NCBI RefSeq assembly: GCF_003985125.1
Contig: NZ_ML133583.1
Coordinates: forward strand, 57,424-121,423
DNA from: Rhizobium phaseoli
GTDB lineage: Bacteria; Pseudomonadota; Alphaproteobacteria; Rhizobiales; Rhizobiaceae
Reading direction: 5' to 3'
DNA: 64,000 nt
Under the pieces are notes generated by a model. The model had not been told where the DNA came from. It searched no databases and saw only the letters and a list, made by a program, of their open reading frames with translations. A program made the position numbers and the translations under genes. Below are positions 36,051 to 44,705 of the stretch, one piece after another (the stretch's first letter is position 1; every line of letters starts with the position of its first letter).

Positions 36051-36756
36051 CGTGAAGAACGCTGATCCGAAGCGCAAGGCCGGAGAGCAGCTGCCGCTGG
36101 TCTTTTCGCACGATGCCGCCAGCGGCCGCGACGATCTCCTGATCTCGGAACGTCTGGCCGCCGCCGTGTCGATCGTCGATGCCTGGCCGGCATGGCCGTC
36201 GCCGGTCGTCGTGCTTGCCGGTCCGGTCGGCTCGGGAAAATCGCATCTCGCCCGCATCTGGCGGGAATTGAGCGGCGCCGTCAGCATTCACCCCGAGCTT
36301 GGCTCGAATGCCGCCGTCGCCGCCGCCGCCGGCCCGGTGCTGTTCGAGGATGCCGACCGCCTCGGCTTCGATGACAACGCGCTTTTCCACGTCATCAACA
36401 GCGTTCGCGAACATGGCACCAGCCTGTTGATGACCAGCCGCCTCTGGCCGATCTCCTGGCCGGTTTCGCTGCCCGATCTGCGCTCGCGATTGAAGGCTGC
36501 GACGGTCGTCGAGATCGGCGAACCCGACGAGGCATTGTTGTCGCAGGTGATCGTCAAGCTCTTCGCCGATCGGCAGCTTTATATAGATGATAAACTCGTG
36601 CTCTATATCGTCAACAGGATGGAGCGGTCGCTGAACGCGGCCCAGACAATCGTCGAACGGCTCGACCGGCTGGCCCTGTCGCGGGGCACGAAGATCACCC
36701 GGTCCCTTGCCGCCGAGGTATTGAATGAATTGGGAAATTCGGAGCCGGCCGATTGA
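36043..36756 (+). CDS. hdaA: DnaA regulatory inactivator HdaA
   Basis: DnaA-related AAA+ protein of 237 residues that in Caulobacter works with the sliding clamp to inactivate DnaA-ATP after initiation. The N-terminal clamp-binding-like GEQLPLVFSH is followed by Walker A GPVGSGKSH, sensor region LLMTSRLWP and C-terminal AAA+ lid (YIVNRMERSLNAAQTIVERL). The ATG overlaps the perM stop. It lacks the DnaA DNA-binding domain IV. Confidence 0.92.
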   Translation: MNDVKNADPKRKAGEQLPLVFSHDAASGRDDLLISERLAAAVSIVDAWPAWPSPVVVLAGPVGSGKSHLARIWRELSGAVSIHPELGSNAAVAAAAGPVLFEDADRLGFDDNALFHVINSVREHGTSLLMTSRLWPISWPVSLPDLRSRLKAATVVEIGEPDEALLSQVIVKLFADRQLYIDDKLVLYIVNRMERSLNAAQTIVERLDRLALSRGTKITRSLAAEVLNELGNSEPAD

Positions 36757-36788
36757 CTGTCACAGTTCCGTCGTGAAACTGATATAAT
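36757..36788 (+). promoter_or_regulatory. candidate PhoB-type promoter of ppk
   Basis: CTGTCAC-AGTT-CCGTCGT (36757-36774) matches the Pho box CTGTCAT-N4-CTGTCAT at 11 of 14 positions. It is followed after 8 bp by a perfect TATAAT (36783-36788), about the place of the -10 where PhoB replaces -35 recognition. It overlaps the hdaA stop codon and lies about 48 bp before the ppk ATG. Confidence 0.55.
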
Positions 36789-36821
36789 TGCCGTCGGCGA
36801 TTGAAACGGGGTAAGCGGACT

Positions 36822-39026
36822 ATGGATAGCGCAGTCGCAGAACATCAGGCACTCACTCCGGACACCAACGACAACACGCCCCCTCTGGAAGAGTTGCTGA
36901 GCAGCCCCGAGCGCTTCATCAACCGCGAATTCTCCTGGCTGCAATTCAATCGCCGCGTTCTCGAAGAGACACTGAATACCGAGCATCCGCTGCTCGAGCG
37001 CGTCCGCTTCCTGTCGATCTCGGCCGCCAACCTCGACGAGTTCTTCATGGTGCGTGTCGCCGGTCTCGAGGGCCAGGTGCGCCAGAACATCGCCATCCGC
37101 AGCCCCGACGGCAAGACGCCGGCCGAGCAGCTCGACTCGATTCTGCAGGAGATCGATCATCTGCAGATGGAGCAGCAGGCCTCGCTTGCCGTGCTGCAGC
37201 AATATCTCGCCAAGGAAGACATTCTGATCGTGCGCCCCGGCGCGCTCAGCGATGCCGACCGCCAATGGCTGGCCGCCGAATTCGAACAGTCGATCTTCCC
37301 GGTGCTGACGCCGCTGTCGATCGACCCGGCCCACCCGTTCCCGTTCATTCCCAATCTCGGCTTCTCGATCGGCCTGCAGCTCGTCAGCAAGAGCGGCCGC
37401 GAGCCGATGACGGCGCTCTTGCGCCTGCCGCCGGCGCTCGACCGCTTCGTCCGCCTGCCGGACGATGCGAACACGATCCGCTACATCACGCTGGAAGATG
37501 TCGCCAACATCTTCATCCATCGGCTCTACCCGGGTTACGAGGTGCAGGGCTCCGGTACCTTCCGCGTCATCCGCGACAGCGATATCGAGGTCGAGGAAGA
37601 GGCCGAAGATCTCGTCCGCTTCTTCGAAACGGCGCTGAAGCGGCGCCGCCGCGGCAAGGTCATCCGCATCGAGACCGACTCGGAAATGCCGGCCTCGCTG
37701 CGCCAGTTCGTCGTCCAGGCGCTCAGCATCCCCGATAACCGCGTCGCCGTTCTGCCGGGTCTTCTGGCGCTGAACACCCTGTCGGAGATCACCAAGGCGC
37801 CGCGCGACGATCTCCGGTTTCCTCCCTACAATGCGCGATTTCCCGAGCGCGTCCGCGAACATGCCGGCGACTGCTTCGCCGCCATCCGCGAAAAGGACAT
37901 GGTCGTCCATCACCCCTACGAATCTTTCGACGTGGTCGTCCAGTTTCTTCTCCAGGCTGCGCGCGATCCTGACGTTCTGGCGATAAAGCAGACGCTGTAC
38001 CGCACCTCCAACGACAGCCCGATCGTGCGTGCGCTGATCGACGCCGCCGAAGCCGGCAAATCGGTGACGGCGCTGGTCGAGCTCAAGGCCCGCTTCGACG
38101 AAGAGGCGAATATCCGCTGGGCGCGCGATCTTGAGCGCGCCGGCGTGCAGGTCGTGTTCGGCTTCATCGAGCTCAAGACCCACGCCAAGATGTCGATGGT
38201 CGTCCGCCGTGAGGAGGGCAAGCTCAGGACCTATTGCCACTTGGGGACCGGCAACTACCACCCGATCACCGCCAAGATCTATACCGACCTGTCCTATTTC
38301 ACCTGCAATCCCGTCATCGCCCACGACATGGCGAACATCTTCAACTTCATCACCGGCTACGGCGAGCCGGAGCAGGGCATGCAGCTCGCCGTCTCGCCCT
38401 ATACGATGCGGCCGCGCATCCTGCGCCACATCGAGGAGGAGATCCAGCACGCCAGGAACGGCGCGCCGGCGGCGATCTGGATGAAGATGAATTCGCTCGT
38501 CGATCCCGACATCATCGACGCGCTCTACCGCGCCAGCCATGCCGGCGTGGAGATCGATCTCGTCGTGCGCGGCATCTGCTGCCTGCGTCCGCAGGTGCCT
38601 GGCCTCTCGGAGAAGATCCGCGTCAAGTCGATCGTCGGCCGCTTCCTCGAGCACAGCCGCATCTTCTGCTTCGGCAACGGCCACGGTCTGCCGTCGGACA
38701 AGGCACTGGTCTATATCGGTTCGGCCGACATGATGCCGAGAAACCTCGATCGCCGCGTCGAGACGATGGTGCCGCTGACAAATCCGACCGTTCACGAGCA
38801 GGTCTTGTCACAGATTATGCTCGGCAACGTGATTGACAATCAACAAAGCTACGAGATATTGCCCGACGGTACGTCGCGCCGCATGGAAGTGCGCAGAGGC
38901 GAGGAACCGTTCAATGCGCAGCAGTATTTTATGACAAATCCGAGCCTTTCGGGCCGTGGTGAAGCTCTGAAGTCCAGCGCGCCGAAGCTCATCGCCGGCC
39001 TGCTCGAAGGCCGCAACAACAAGTAA
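36822..39026 (+). CDS. ppk1: polyphosphate kinase 1
   Basis: Makes inorganic polyphosphate from ATP. 734 residues. N-terminal domain with NREFSWLQFNRRVLEE, head domain, then the two phospholipase D-like catalytic domains: the autophosphorylated histidine is in ELKTHAKMSMV, and LGTGNYHPITAKIYTD and ALVYIGSADMMPRNLDRRVE follow. The ATG at 36822 is favoured over a TTG at 36801. Twelve bases separate it from ppx, so synthesis and breakdown of polyphosphate are co-transcribed. Confidence 0.96.
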   Translation: MDSAVAEHQALTPDTNDNTPPLEELLSSPERFINREFSWLQFNRRVLEETLNTEHPLLERVRFLSISAANLDEFFMVRVAGLEGQVRQNIAIRSPDGKTPAEQLDSILQEIDHLQMEQQASLAVLQQYLAKEDILIVRPGALSDADRQWLAAEFEQSIFPVLTPLSIDPAHPFPFIPNLGFSIGLQLVSKSGREPMTALLRLPPALDRFVRLPDDANTIRYITLEDVANIFIHRLYPGYEVQGSGTFRVIRDSDIEVEEEAEDLVRFFETALKRRRRGKVIRIETDSEMPASLRQFVVQALSIPDNRVAVLPGLLALNTLSEITKAPRDDLRFPPYNARFPERVREHAGDCFAAIREKDMVVHHPYESFDVVVQFLLQAARDPDVLAIKQTLYRTSNDSPIVRALIDAAEAGKSVTALVELKARFDEEANIRWARDLERAGVQVVFGFIELKTHAKMSMVVRREEGKLRTYCHLGTGNYHPITAKIYTDLSYFTCNPVIAHDMANIFNFITGYGEPEQGMQLAVSPYTMRPRILRHIEEEIQHARNGAPAAIWMKMNSLVDPDIIDALYRASHAGVEIDLVVRGICCLRPQVPGLSEKIRVKSIVGRFLEHSRIFCFGNGHGLPSDKALVYIGSADMMPRNLDRRVETMVPLTNPTVHEQVLSQIMLGNVIDNQQSYEILPDGTSRRMEVRRGEEPFNAQQYFMTNPSLSGRGEALKSSAPKLIAGLLEGRNNK

Positions 39027-39038
39027 TACTGGACCTAA

Positions 39039-40559
39039 ATGGTTGAATCTGAAGCCCAGGGGCGCCTTCCGGGGATCGCTCCGGTCTCCGTTGTCGACAT
39101 CGGATCGAATTCCATTCGTCTCGTCGTCTACGAAGGCATGTCCCGCTCTCCGACCATTCTTTTCAACGAAAAGGTCCTCTGCGGCCTCGGCAAAGGCATA
39201 GCCGTCACCGGCAAAATGGATGAAGAGAGCGTCGGCCGGGCTCTGGCGGCGCTGCACCGTTTCAAGGCCCTGTCCGACCAGGCGCGCGCCGCCACCATGT
39301 ATGTTCTGGCGACGGCCGCCGCCCGCGAGGCGAGCAACGGTCCCGATTTCATCCATCAGGCGGAAACCATTCTCGGGCGCAAGGTTCGCGTGCTGTCGGG
39401 TGAGGAAGAGGCGAAATTCGCCTCGCTCGGCATCATCAGCGGCTTCTTCAATCCCGACGGCATTGCCGGCGATCTAGGCGGCGGTTCGCTGGAATTGATC
39501 GACATCAAAGGCAAAGAGGTCGGCAAGGGCATCACGCTGCCGCTCGGTGGCCTGCGCCTGTCGGAATATGCCGGCGGCTCGCTTTCCAAGGCCAGGACCT
39601 TCGCCCGCAAACAGGTGAAGACGGCAAAGCTCTTGTCGAAGGGCGAGGGCCGCACCTTCTACGCCGTCGGCGGCACCTGGCGAAACATCGCCAAGCTGCA
39701 CATGGAAATCACCCATTATCCGCTGCACATGATGCAGGGTTATGAGGTATCGCTCGAAGCGATGATGCTGTTCCTCGAACAAGTGGTGACTGCGCGCGAT
39801 TCGCGCGAGCCGGCGCTGCAGGCCGTGTCCAAGCACCGCCGCTCGCTGTTGCCCTTCGGCGCCGTCGCCATGAAGGAAGTGCTGAGCGCCATGAAGCCGT
39901 CGATGATTTCCTTCTCGGCGCAGGGGGTGCGCGAGGGGTATCTCTACTCGCTGCTGTCGGAATCCGAGCGCCGGCTCGATCCGCTGCTGGCCGCCGCCGG
40001 TGAACTGGCGATCCTGCGTGCCCGTTCGCCCGAGCATGCCCGCGAACTGGCGGAATGGACCGGCCGGATGATGCCCTTCTTCGACGTCCAGGAAACCGAA
40101 GAGGAAAGCCGCTATCGCCAGGCCGCCTGTCTGCTCGCCGATATCAGCTGGCGCGCCCACCCTGATTATCGCGGACTGCAGGCGCTGAACGTCATCGCCC
40201 ACTCTTCCTTCGTCGGCATCAGCCATCCCGGCCGTGCCTTCATCGCGCTGACCAATTATTACCGTTTCGAGGGTCTGCACGATGACGGCGCCACCGGCCC
40301 GCTGGCGCAGATCGCCACGCCACCCTTCATCGAGCGCGCCAAGCTGCTCGGCGGCATGCTGCGCGTCGTCTACCTCTTCTCGGCTTCGATGCCCGGCATC
40401 GTCAAGAATCTGACCTTCCGCAGATCCTCGAACCCCGACTTCGATCTCGAATTCGTCGTGCCGCCGGAATACCGCGATTTCGCCGGCGAACGCCTGGACG
40501 GCCGCCTGCAGCAGCTGTCGAGGCTGACGAACAAGCGGCTGGCGTTTGTGTTCGAGTAG
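39039..40559 (+). CDS. ppx: exopolyphosphatase (Ppx/GppA family)
   Basis: 506-residue hydrolase of terminal phosphates of polyphosphate, possibly also pppGpp. ASKHA-fold motifs: SVVDIGSNSIRLVVYEG, catalytic-glutamate region VLSGEEEAKFASLG, GDLGGGSLELI. A C-terminal helical HD-like extension completes it. It is directly downstream of ppk. Confidence 0.94.
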   Translation: MVESEAQGRLPGIAPVSVVDIGSNSIRLVVYEGMSRSPTILFNEKVLCGLGKGIAVTGKMDEESVGRALAALHRFKALSDQARAATMYVLATAAAREASNGPDFIHQAETILGRKVRVLSGEEEAKFASLGIISGFFNPDGIAGDLGGGSLELIDIKGKEVGKGITLPLGGLRLSEYAGGSLSKARTFARKQVKTAKLLSKGEGRTFYAVGGTWRNIAKLHMEITHYPLHMMQGYEVSLEAMMLFLEQVVTARDSREPALQAVSKHRRSLLPFGAVAMKEVLSAMKPSMISFSAQGVREGYLYSLLSESERRLDPLLAAAGELAILRARSPEHARELAEWTGRMMPFFDVQETEEESRYRQAACLLADISWRAHPDYRGLQALNVIAHSSFVGISHPGRAFIALTNYYRFEGLHDDGATGPLAQIATPPFIERAKLLGGMLRVVYLFSASMPGIVKNLTFRRSSNPDFDLEFVVPPEYRDFAGERLDGRLQQLSRLTNKRLAFVFE

Positions 40560-40589
40560 GGCTTCGCAACGGCCGTTGTACCGTGTGAG

Positions 40590-40760
40590 CCCCCCTCTGC
40601 CCTGCCGGGCATCTCCCCCACAGGTGGGGAGATCATAAGCGGCTTGAACTTCCCGCCCATCTACCGTTTCGCCGTGCTGGATGCTCATTGTTTGGGGAAG
40701 CCGATAGGCCCAGCCAATCTCCCCACCTGTGGGGGAGATGCCCGGCAGGGCAGAGGGGGG
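40590..40760. repeat. perfect 44-bp inverted repeat element
   Basis: Left arm 40590-40633 and right arm 40717-40760 are exact reverse complements, with an 83-bp loop. The ends read CCCCCCTCTGCCCTGCC and the inner arm parts contain CACAGGTGGGGAGAT. It lies between the convergent ppx and phytase-like genes. The same end sequence recurs in the element inside ribD. Confidence 0.85.
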
Positions 40761-40827
40761 CGGACACGGCGCGTCAAAAAAGGCGGCACTCCCGCACCGC
40801 CCTCTCTATCTCACATCAAACCCGAAC

Positions 40828-42186
40828 TTACTTCGCGTTCAAAAACTCGCCGACCTCAAGCAGGCTGAACTCGTTATTGTCGGCCTTGTCGACGGCGCGG
40901 CCGGCGGAGAAGGGCAGGTTGTTGTCGTTGCCGATGATGATGTGCGTGGCGTCGGCGCGGTCGACGTTTTCGATCGTCACGAACGGCATGTCGTAGACGC
41001 CGTCCTTGGCTCCGGCCTTCTTCTTGTTGTCGGGGTCCTGGATGTTCAGGAGGTCGATATAGCCGATCTTGCGGACGGCCTTGCCGGCATTGGCGTCGTT
41101 GAACTCGATCTTGTAGACGCGCTTCAGCACGGCCGGCGCTTCGAAGCAATCCGGCTTCGGCTGCTTCGGATCGGCACAGGCCTTGTCGGAAGTGCCGGCG
41201 CCGCTGTCGCGCTCGATGACGAGAGCGGTCGTATCGTCGAGCATGTTGAAATCACCGATCGACACGCCCTTGTCCTCGAACGGATAGAGCCAGCTGCGGC
41301 CGGTCCACTTCTTGGCGGCGACGTCGAATTCGATGACGCGGACGGCGGTGTGGCCGTCGACCGATTCCATCGTGCCGTCATCCTTGTAGATGGCGCCTTC
41401 GAGCAGGCCGTAGAGCTTCGTGCCGTCCTTCGACATGGCGAGGCCTTCGAAGCCGCCGGAGCGCTTCAGGTTGAAGACCGGCATCTTCGCGGCCGGGTTG
41501 CTTGGCAGCTGGATCAGCGGATTGTCGGGCGACAGCACCGGCTTGCCGTCGAGCGTCGTCGCGATGACGTCGGTCAGGTGGCCTTCGGTATCGATTTTCA
41601 GGATGTAGGGACCGAATTCGTCGCCCAGCCAAAAGCCGTCGGCAACCGGCTGGATCGATTCGATGTCGAAGTCGGCGCCGGTGAGGTAACGTGTATCGGT
41701 GCCTTCGAGCACGATCGGGAACGGAGCGATCTTGTTCGGATCGGAGAGGAACAGGTTCTTGACGACGTCAGCCTTGTTGGCGGCCCAGTCGAACTTCATC
41801 TGGTGCAGGAACAGCATGGAGTCGGAAGAATTGGCCTTCGAGCCGAAGCCGTTGTCCGTCAGCGTCCAGAAGGTGCCGTCAGCCATCGTCTTGATACCTG
41901 AGAAGCCCTGGATCGCCTGACCGTCGAAGGGGAGCTTCAGGTCGGTGACGCGGGCGCCGTCCTTGCCGGGAACAGTGCCGAGCGCTTCGGTGCGCTTGCG
42001 GTCCGGCGTCGTGAACTTGCCTGAATGCTTGAGGAATTCGGGGGCGTCGGCCGGCGCCGCGACCACGGTGTTGGCCGGCAGGATCGCTTGGCCGGCGAGC
42101 TTGGCCGGGAATTGCTGCTGGTCGGCCGAAACAGGGCCGGCAATCAGGATGAAAAGCGATACGGAAGCAAAAAGGACGTTCTTCAT
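40828..42186 (-). CDS. exported phytase-like (esterase-like activity of phytase) domain protein
   Basis: 452 residues. A signal peptide ends VSA/DQQQ near residue 22. The rest fits the phytase-like beta-propeller domain, with blocks QGFSGIKTMADGTFWTLTDN, DFDIESIQPVADGFWLGDEF and GFEGLAMSKDGTKLYGLLEG. Enzyme activity is unproven for this family; a phosphatase or phosphodiesterase role in the periplasm is the usual guess. A weak Pho-box-like sequence lies upstream. Confidence 0.78.
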   Translation of the reverse strand: MKNVLFASVSLFILIAGPVSADQQQFPAKLAGQAILPANTVVAAPADAPEFLKHSGKFTTPDRKRTEALGTVPGKDGARVTDLKLPFDGQAIQGFSGIKTMADGTFWTLTDNGFGSKANSSDSMLFLHQMKFDWAANKADVVKNLFLSDPNKIAPFPIVLEGTDTRYLTGADFDIESIQPVADGFWLGDEFGPYILKIDTEGHLTDVIATTLDGKPVLSPDNPLIQLPSNPAAKMPVFNLKRSGGFEGLAMSKDGTKLYGLLEGAIYKDDGTMESVDGHTAVRVIEFDVAAKKWTGRSWLYPFEDKGVSIGDFNMLDDTTALVIERDSGAGTSDKACADPKQPKPDCFEAPAVLKRVYKIEFNDANAGKAVRKIGYIDLLNIQDPDNKKKAGAKDGVYDMPFVTIENVDRADATHIIIGNDNNLPFSAGRAVDKADNNEFSLLEVGEFLNAK

Positions 42187-42235
42187 AATATCCCCATGGA
42201 ACGGATGCGAATGGCTTCCGCTTAGCAGGGCTTCC

Positions 42236-42253
42236 GTGTCAGCGAATTGACGG
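42236..42253 (-). promoter_or_regulatory. weak Pho-box-like sequence upstream of the phytase-like gene
   Basis: Read leftwards, CCGTCAA-TTCG-CTGACAC has the 7-4-7 layout and matches 10 of 14 Pho-box positions, about 50 bp before the start codon. No good -10 is visible at the right distance. A match of this quality could arise by chance. Confidence 0.2.
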
Positions 42254-42291
42254 TTGGGTGAAGCTTTGGTGACGGGTGGTAAGAGCTTTGC

Positions 42292-43353
42292 TCAGCCGTG
42301 CAGAACGACTGCGGGCGTGTTCAGCACGGTCACCGCGCGCGAGGAAAGCGCCATGACGCCGAGCGCCTGGCCGCGTCCCTTGACGGCATGGATGCCGAGA
42401 TCGTCGCAGGAGATGTCGTCGGGAAAGGTCATGCGCCCGGCAAGCTCCGTGGAGATCAGCACCTGCCGGTTGAGGCTGCGGCAGAGCGTCTCCAGCCGGG
42501 CGGTCGTATTCACCGTATCGCCGAAATAGCTGATCTTGTGGTGGTCGACGCCGACTTCCGCGGTGATGATCTCGCCGCCGTGAAGCGCGGCGCGAAGTTT
42601 CGGCACCTGTCCGTAATTTTTCTGCCAGCCGGCGGCATTGGCTTCGATATCGGCAAGGATGTCGAAGATACAGCGCACGCAGCGCGCATCCTTGACGCCG
42701 CGGGCAAGCGGCCAGGTAATGATCGCCGCATCGCCGACATAGTCGTTGATCATGCCCTTGTGGCGCCTGACCGGCTCGGCGAAAGTCGCAAACAGCGAGC
42801 TCAGCAGCTGCTGCGCCCTGAGATCGCCGTGCTTTTCGGCAAAAGCCGTCGAATCGACGAGATCGATGAACAAGAAGACGCGCTCTTCCTTGAGCGGATT
42901 GCGATAGCGGCTGATGAGCATGCTGATGAAGACTTCGCGGCCGAGCAGCTCCCGCACGCGCAGGATGAAGATCAGCGCCGAGCAGACGGCAAGCGCATAG
43001 AGGAAGACATTGAAGGGCATGATCACGAGATCGAGGAGCGGCGACGGCTTCAGCACCCCGAGCGAGCGAAGCAGCAGGCCGGCGCAGGCGAAACCGATGC
43101 TCATCAGGATCTCGTAGATCACCAACTCAGTGATGATGAAGACGAAGGTCGGCAGCTTCTGGATGCGCCTGTAGAGCCCGCGGAACAGTACCTTGCGCTC
43201 GAAGGCAATGATCGGCATGCCGATGAACAGCGCGAAGATCGCTCCGATGACTGGCGTCTGCTCGGAGTAGAACATCGAATCGTAAACGACGCCGCTCGCC
43301 GCGAGGACGATGACGATCAGAATCCAGTTCTGCGTCGGAGATATTTCCCGCAT
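42292..43353 (-). CDS. membrane-anchored class III adenylate/guanylate cyclase
   Basis: 353 residues. The N-terminal half has about four hydrophobic segments (WILIVIVLAASGVVYDSMF; IGAIFALFIGMPIIAF; a pair near 90-150). The C-terminal catalytic domain has the metal aspartates in FIDLVDSTAFAE and DYVGDAAIITW and the FGDTVNTTARLE block with the catalytic asparagine and arginine region. The start is placed at 43353; an upstream ATG at 43386 is possible, and still longer versions would overlap rnd. It follows rnd on the same strand. Confidence 0.85.
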   Translation of the reverse strand: MREISPTQNWILIVIVLAASGVVYDSMFYSEQTPVIGAIFALFIGMPIIAFERKVLFRGLYRRIQKLPTFVFIITELVIYEILMSIGFACAGLLLRSLGVLKPSPLLDLVIMPFNVFLYALAVCSALIFILRVRELLGREVFISMLISRYRNPLKEERVFLFIDLVDSTAFAEKHGDLRAQQLLSSLFATFAEPVRRHKGMINDYVGDAAIITWPLARGVKDARCVRCIFDILADIEANAAGWQKNYGQVPKLRAALHGGEIITAEVGVDHHKISYFGDTVNTTARLETLCRSLNRQVLISTELAGRMTFPDDISCDDLGIHAVKGRGQALGVMALSSRAVTVLNTPAVVLHG

Positions 43354-43429
43354 GCCGCCCCTTCGCTTCGCAGTTTCTCCGGCCATTGTTTCAGCTGGGA
43401 AAACAGCGTCAAGCGAATTCGATTTGGTG

Positions 43430-44575
43430 TCAGAGTGCGACGGTTTCAACCTTCCGGCCGGCGAATCGCAGTCCAATCTGGCCCTGAATCAGCTGCAGCG
43501 CCGGCTCGCCGAAAAGATCGCGCCGCCAGCCGTGCAGGGCCGCGACGTCGGCCTTCTCGCCATCGGCGGCGATCTTGTCGAGATCCTCGCTGTTGGCGAT
43601 CACCTTCGGCGCTACGCCATGTTTCTCCGAGATCAGCTTCAAGAGCACTTTCAACAGCTCGACAGCGGCAGCTGCGCCTTCCGGCGCCTGTGTCTGCCGC
43701 GGCACATGCGGCATATCCGCCTTCGGAAGAGCGAGCGCCGCGTTGACGGCTTCGACGACTGCAGCGCCGGAGGCGGAGCGTTCCCAGCCTTTGGGAATGG
43801 TGCGCAGGCGGCCGAGCGCTTCGGCATCTTTCGGCTGCTGTTGGGCGATCTCATAGATCGCATCGTCCTTCAATACGCGCGAACGCGGCACATTGCGCGC
43901 CCGCGCCTCGCGCTCACGCCAGGCGGCGACATATTTCAGGATCGCCAGCTCCTGCGGCTTGCGCAGACGCATCTTCAGCCGCTGCCACGCGTCGTCAGGA
44001 TGCATGTCGTAGGTTTCGCGCGCCTCGAGAATGTCCATTTCCTCGGAGAGCCAGGACGTGCGGCCTTCGCGGTCGAGTTCGGCCTTCAGCGACAGATAGA
44101 CGTCGCGCAGATGCGTGACGTCGGCCAGCGCATATTCCAGCTGCTTGTCGGAGAGCGGCCGGCGGCTCCAGTCGGTGAAGCGCGACGACTTGTCGATATG
44201 GACGTTCTTGATGCGGCTGACCAGCTGATCATAGGAGACGCTGTCGCCGAAACCGCAGACCATGGCGGCGACCTGCGTGTCGAAAATCGGATGCGGAATG
44301 AGATTGCCGCGATTGAAGATGATCTCGATGTCCTGGCGCGCCGCATGAAAGACCTTCAGCACCTTAGTATCGGCCATCAGCTCGAAGAAGGGGGCGAGGT
44401 CGATGCCCTTGGCCAGCGGATCGACGAGAACCTCCAATGTCGGGCTTGCCATCTGGATCAGGCAGAGCTCCGGCCAAAAGGTCGTCTCACGCAGGAATTC
44501 GGTGTCGATGGTGATGAAGTCAGACTTGGCCAGCTCTTTGCAGGCGGCCGCCAAATCGGCGGTGGTTTCGATCAT
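43430..44575 (-). CDS. rnd: ribonuclease D
   Basis: 3'-5' exoribonuclease for tRNA and stable RNA maturation. 381 residues. The DEDDy exonuclease domain has DTEFLRE, HAARQDIEIIF, FDTQVAAM and YALADVTHL. One or two HRDC domains follow (from about 205). It resembles the rnd genes that sit near ppx and aspS in rhizobia. Confidence 0.94.
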   Translation of the reverse strand: MIETTADLAAACKELAKSDFITIDTEFLRETTFWPELCLIQMASPTLEVLVDPLAKGIDLAPFFELMADTKVLKVFHAARQDIEIIFNRGNLIPHPIFDTQVAAMVCGFGDSVSYDQLVSRIKNVHIDKSSRFTDWSRRPLSDKQLEYALADVTHLRDVYLSLKAELDREGRTSWLSEEMDILEARETYDMHPDDAWQRLKMRLRKPQELAILKYVAAWREREARARNVPRSRVLKDDAIYEIAQQQPKDAEALGRLRTIPKGWERSASGAAVVEAVNAALALPKADMPHVPRQTQAPEGAAAAVELLKVLLKLISEKHGVAPKVIANSEDLDKIAADGEKADVAALHGWRRDLFGEPALQLIQGQIGLRFAGRKVETVAL

Positions 44576-44705
44576 ATCAATTCATTCGCAAGGAAAAGGT
44601 CGGTTGAACCTTCCTTCTCCTTTCGCTTCGATATGTCAATACAACAGCATAAGCTTCCCGCATTGCTGGCGAAGAATCACGTCCAAACTGAGGCAAGCGA
44701 ATGCT

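Noticed and set aside
36603..38795. 730-codon open frame antisense to hdaA and ppk
   Set aside because: Same reasoning; both sense genes carry complete catalytic motifs.
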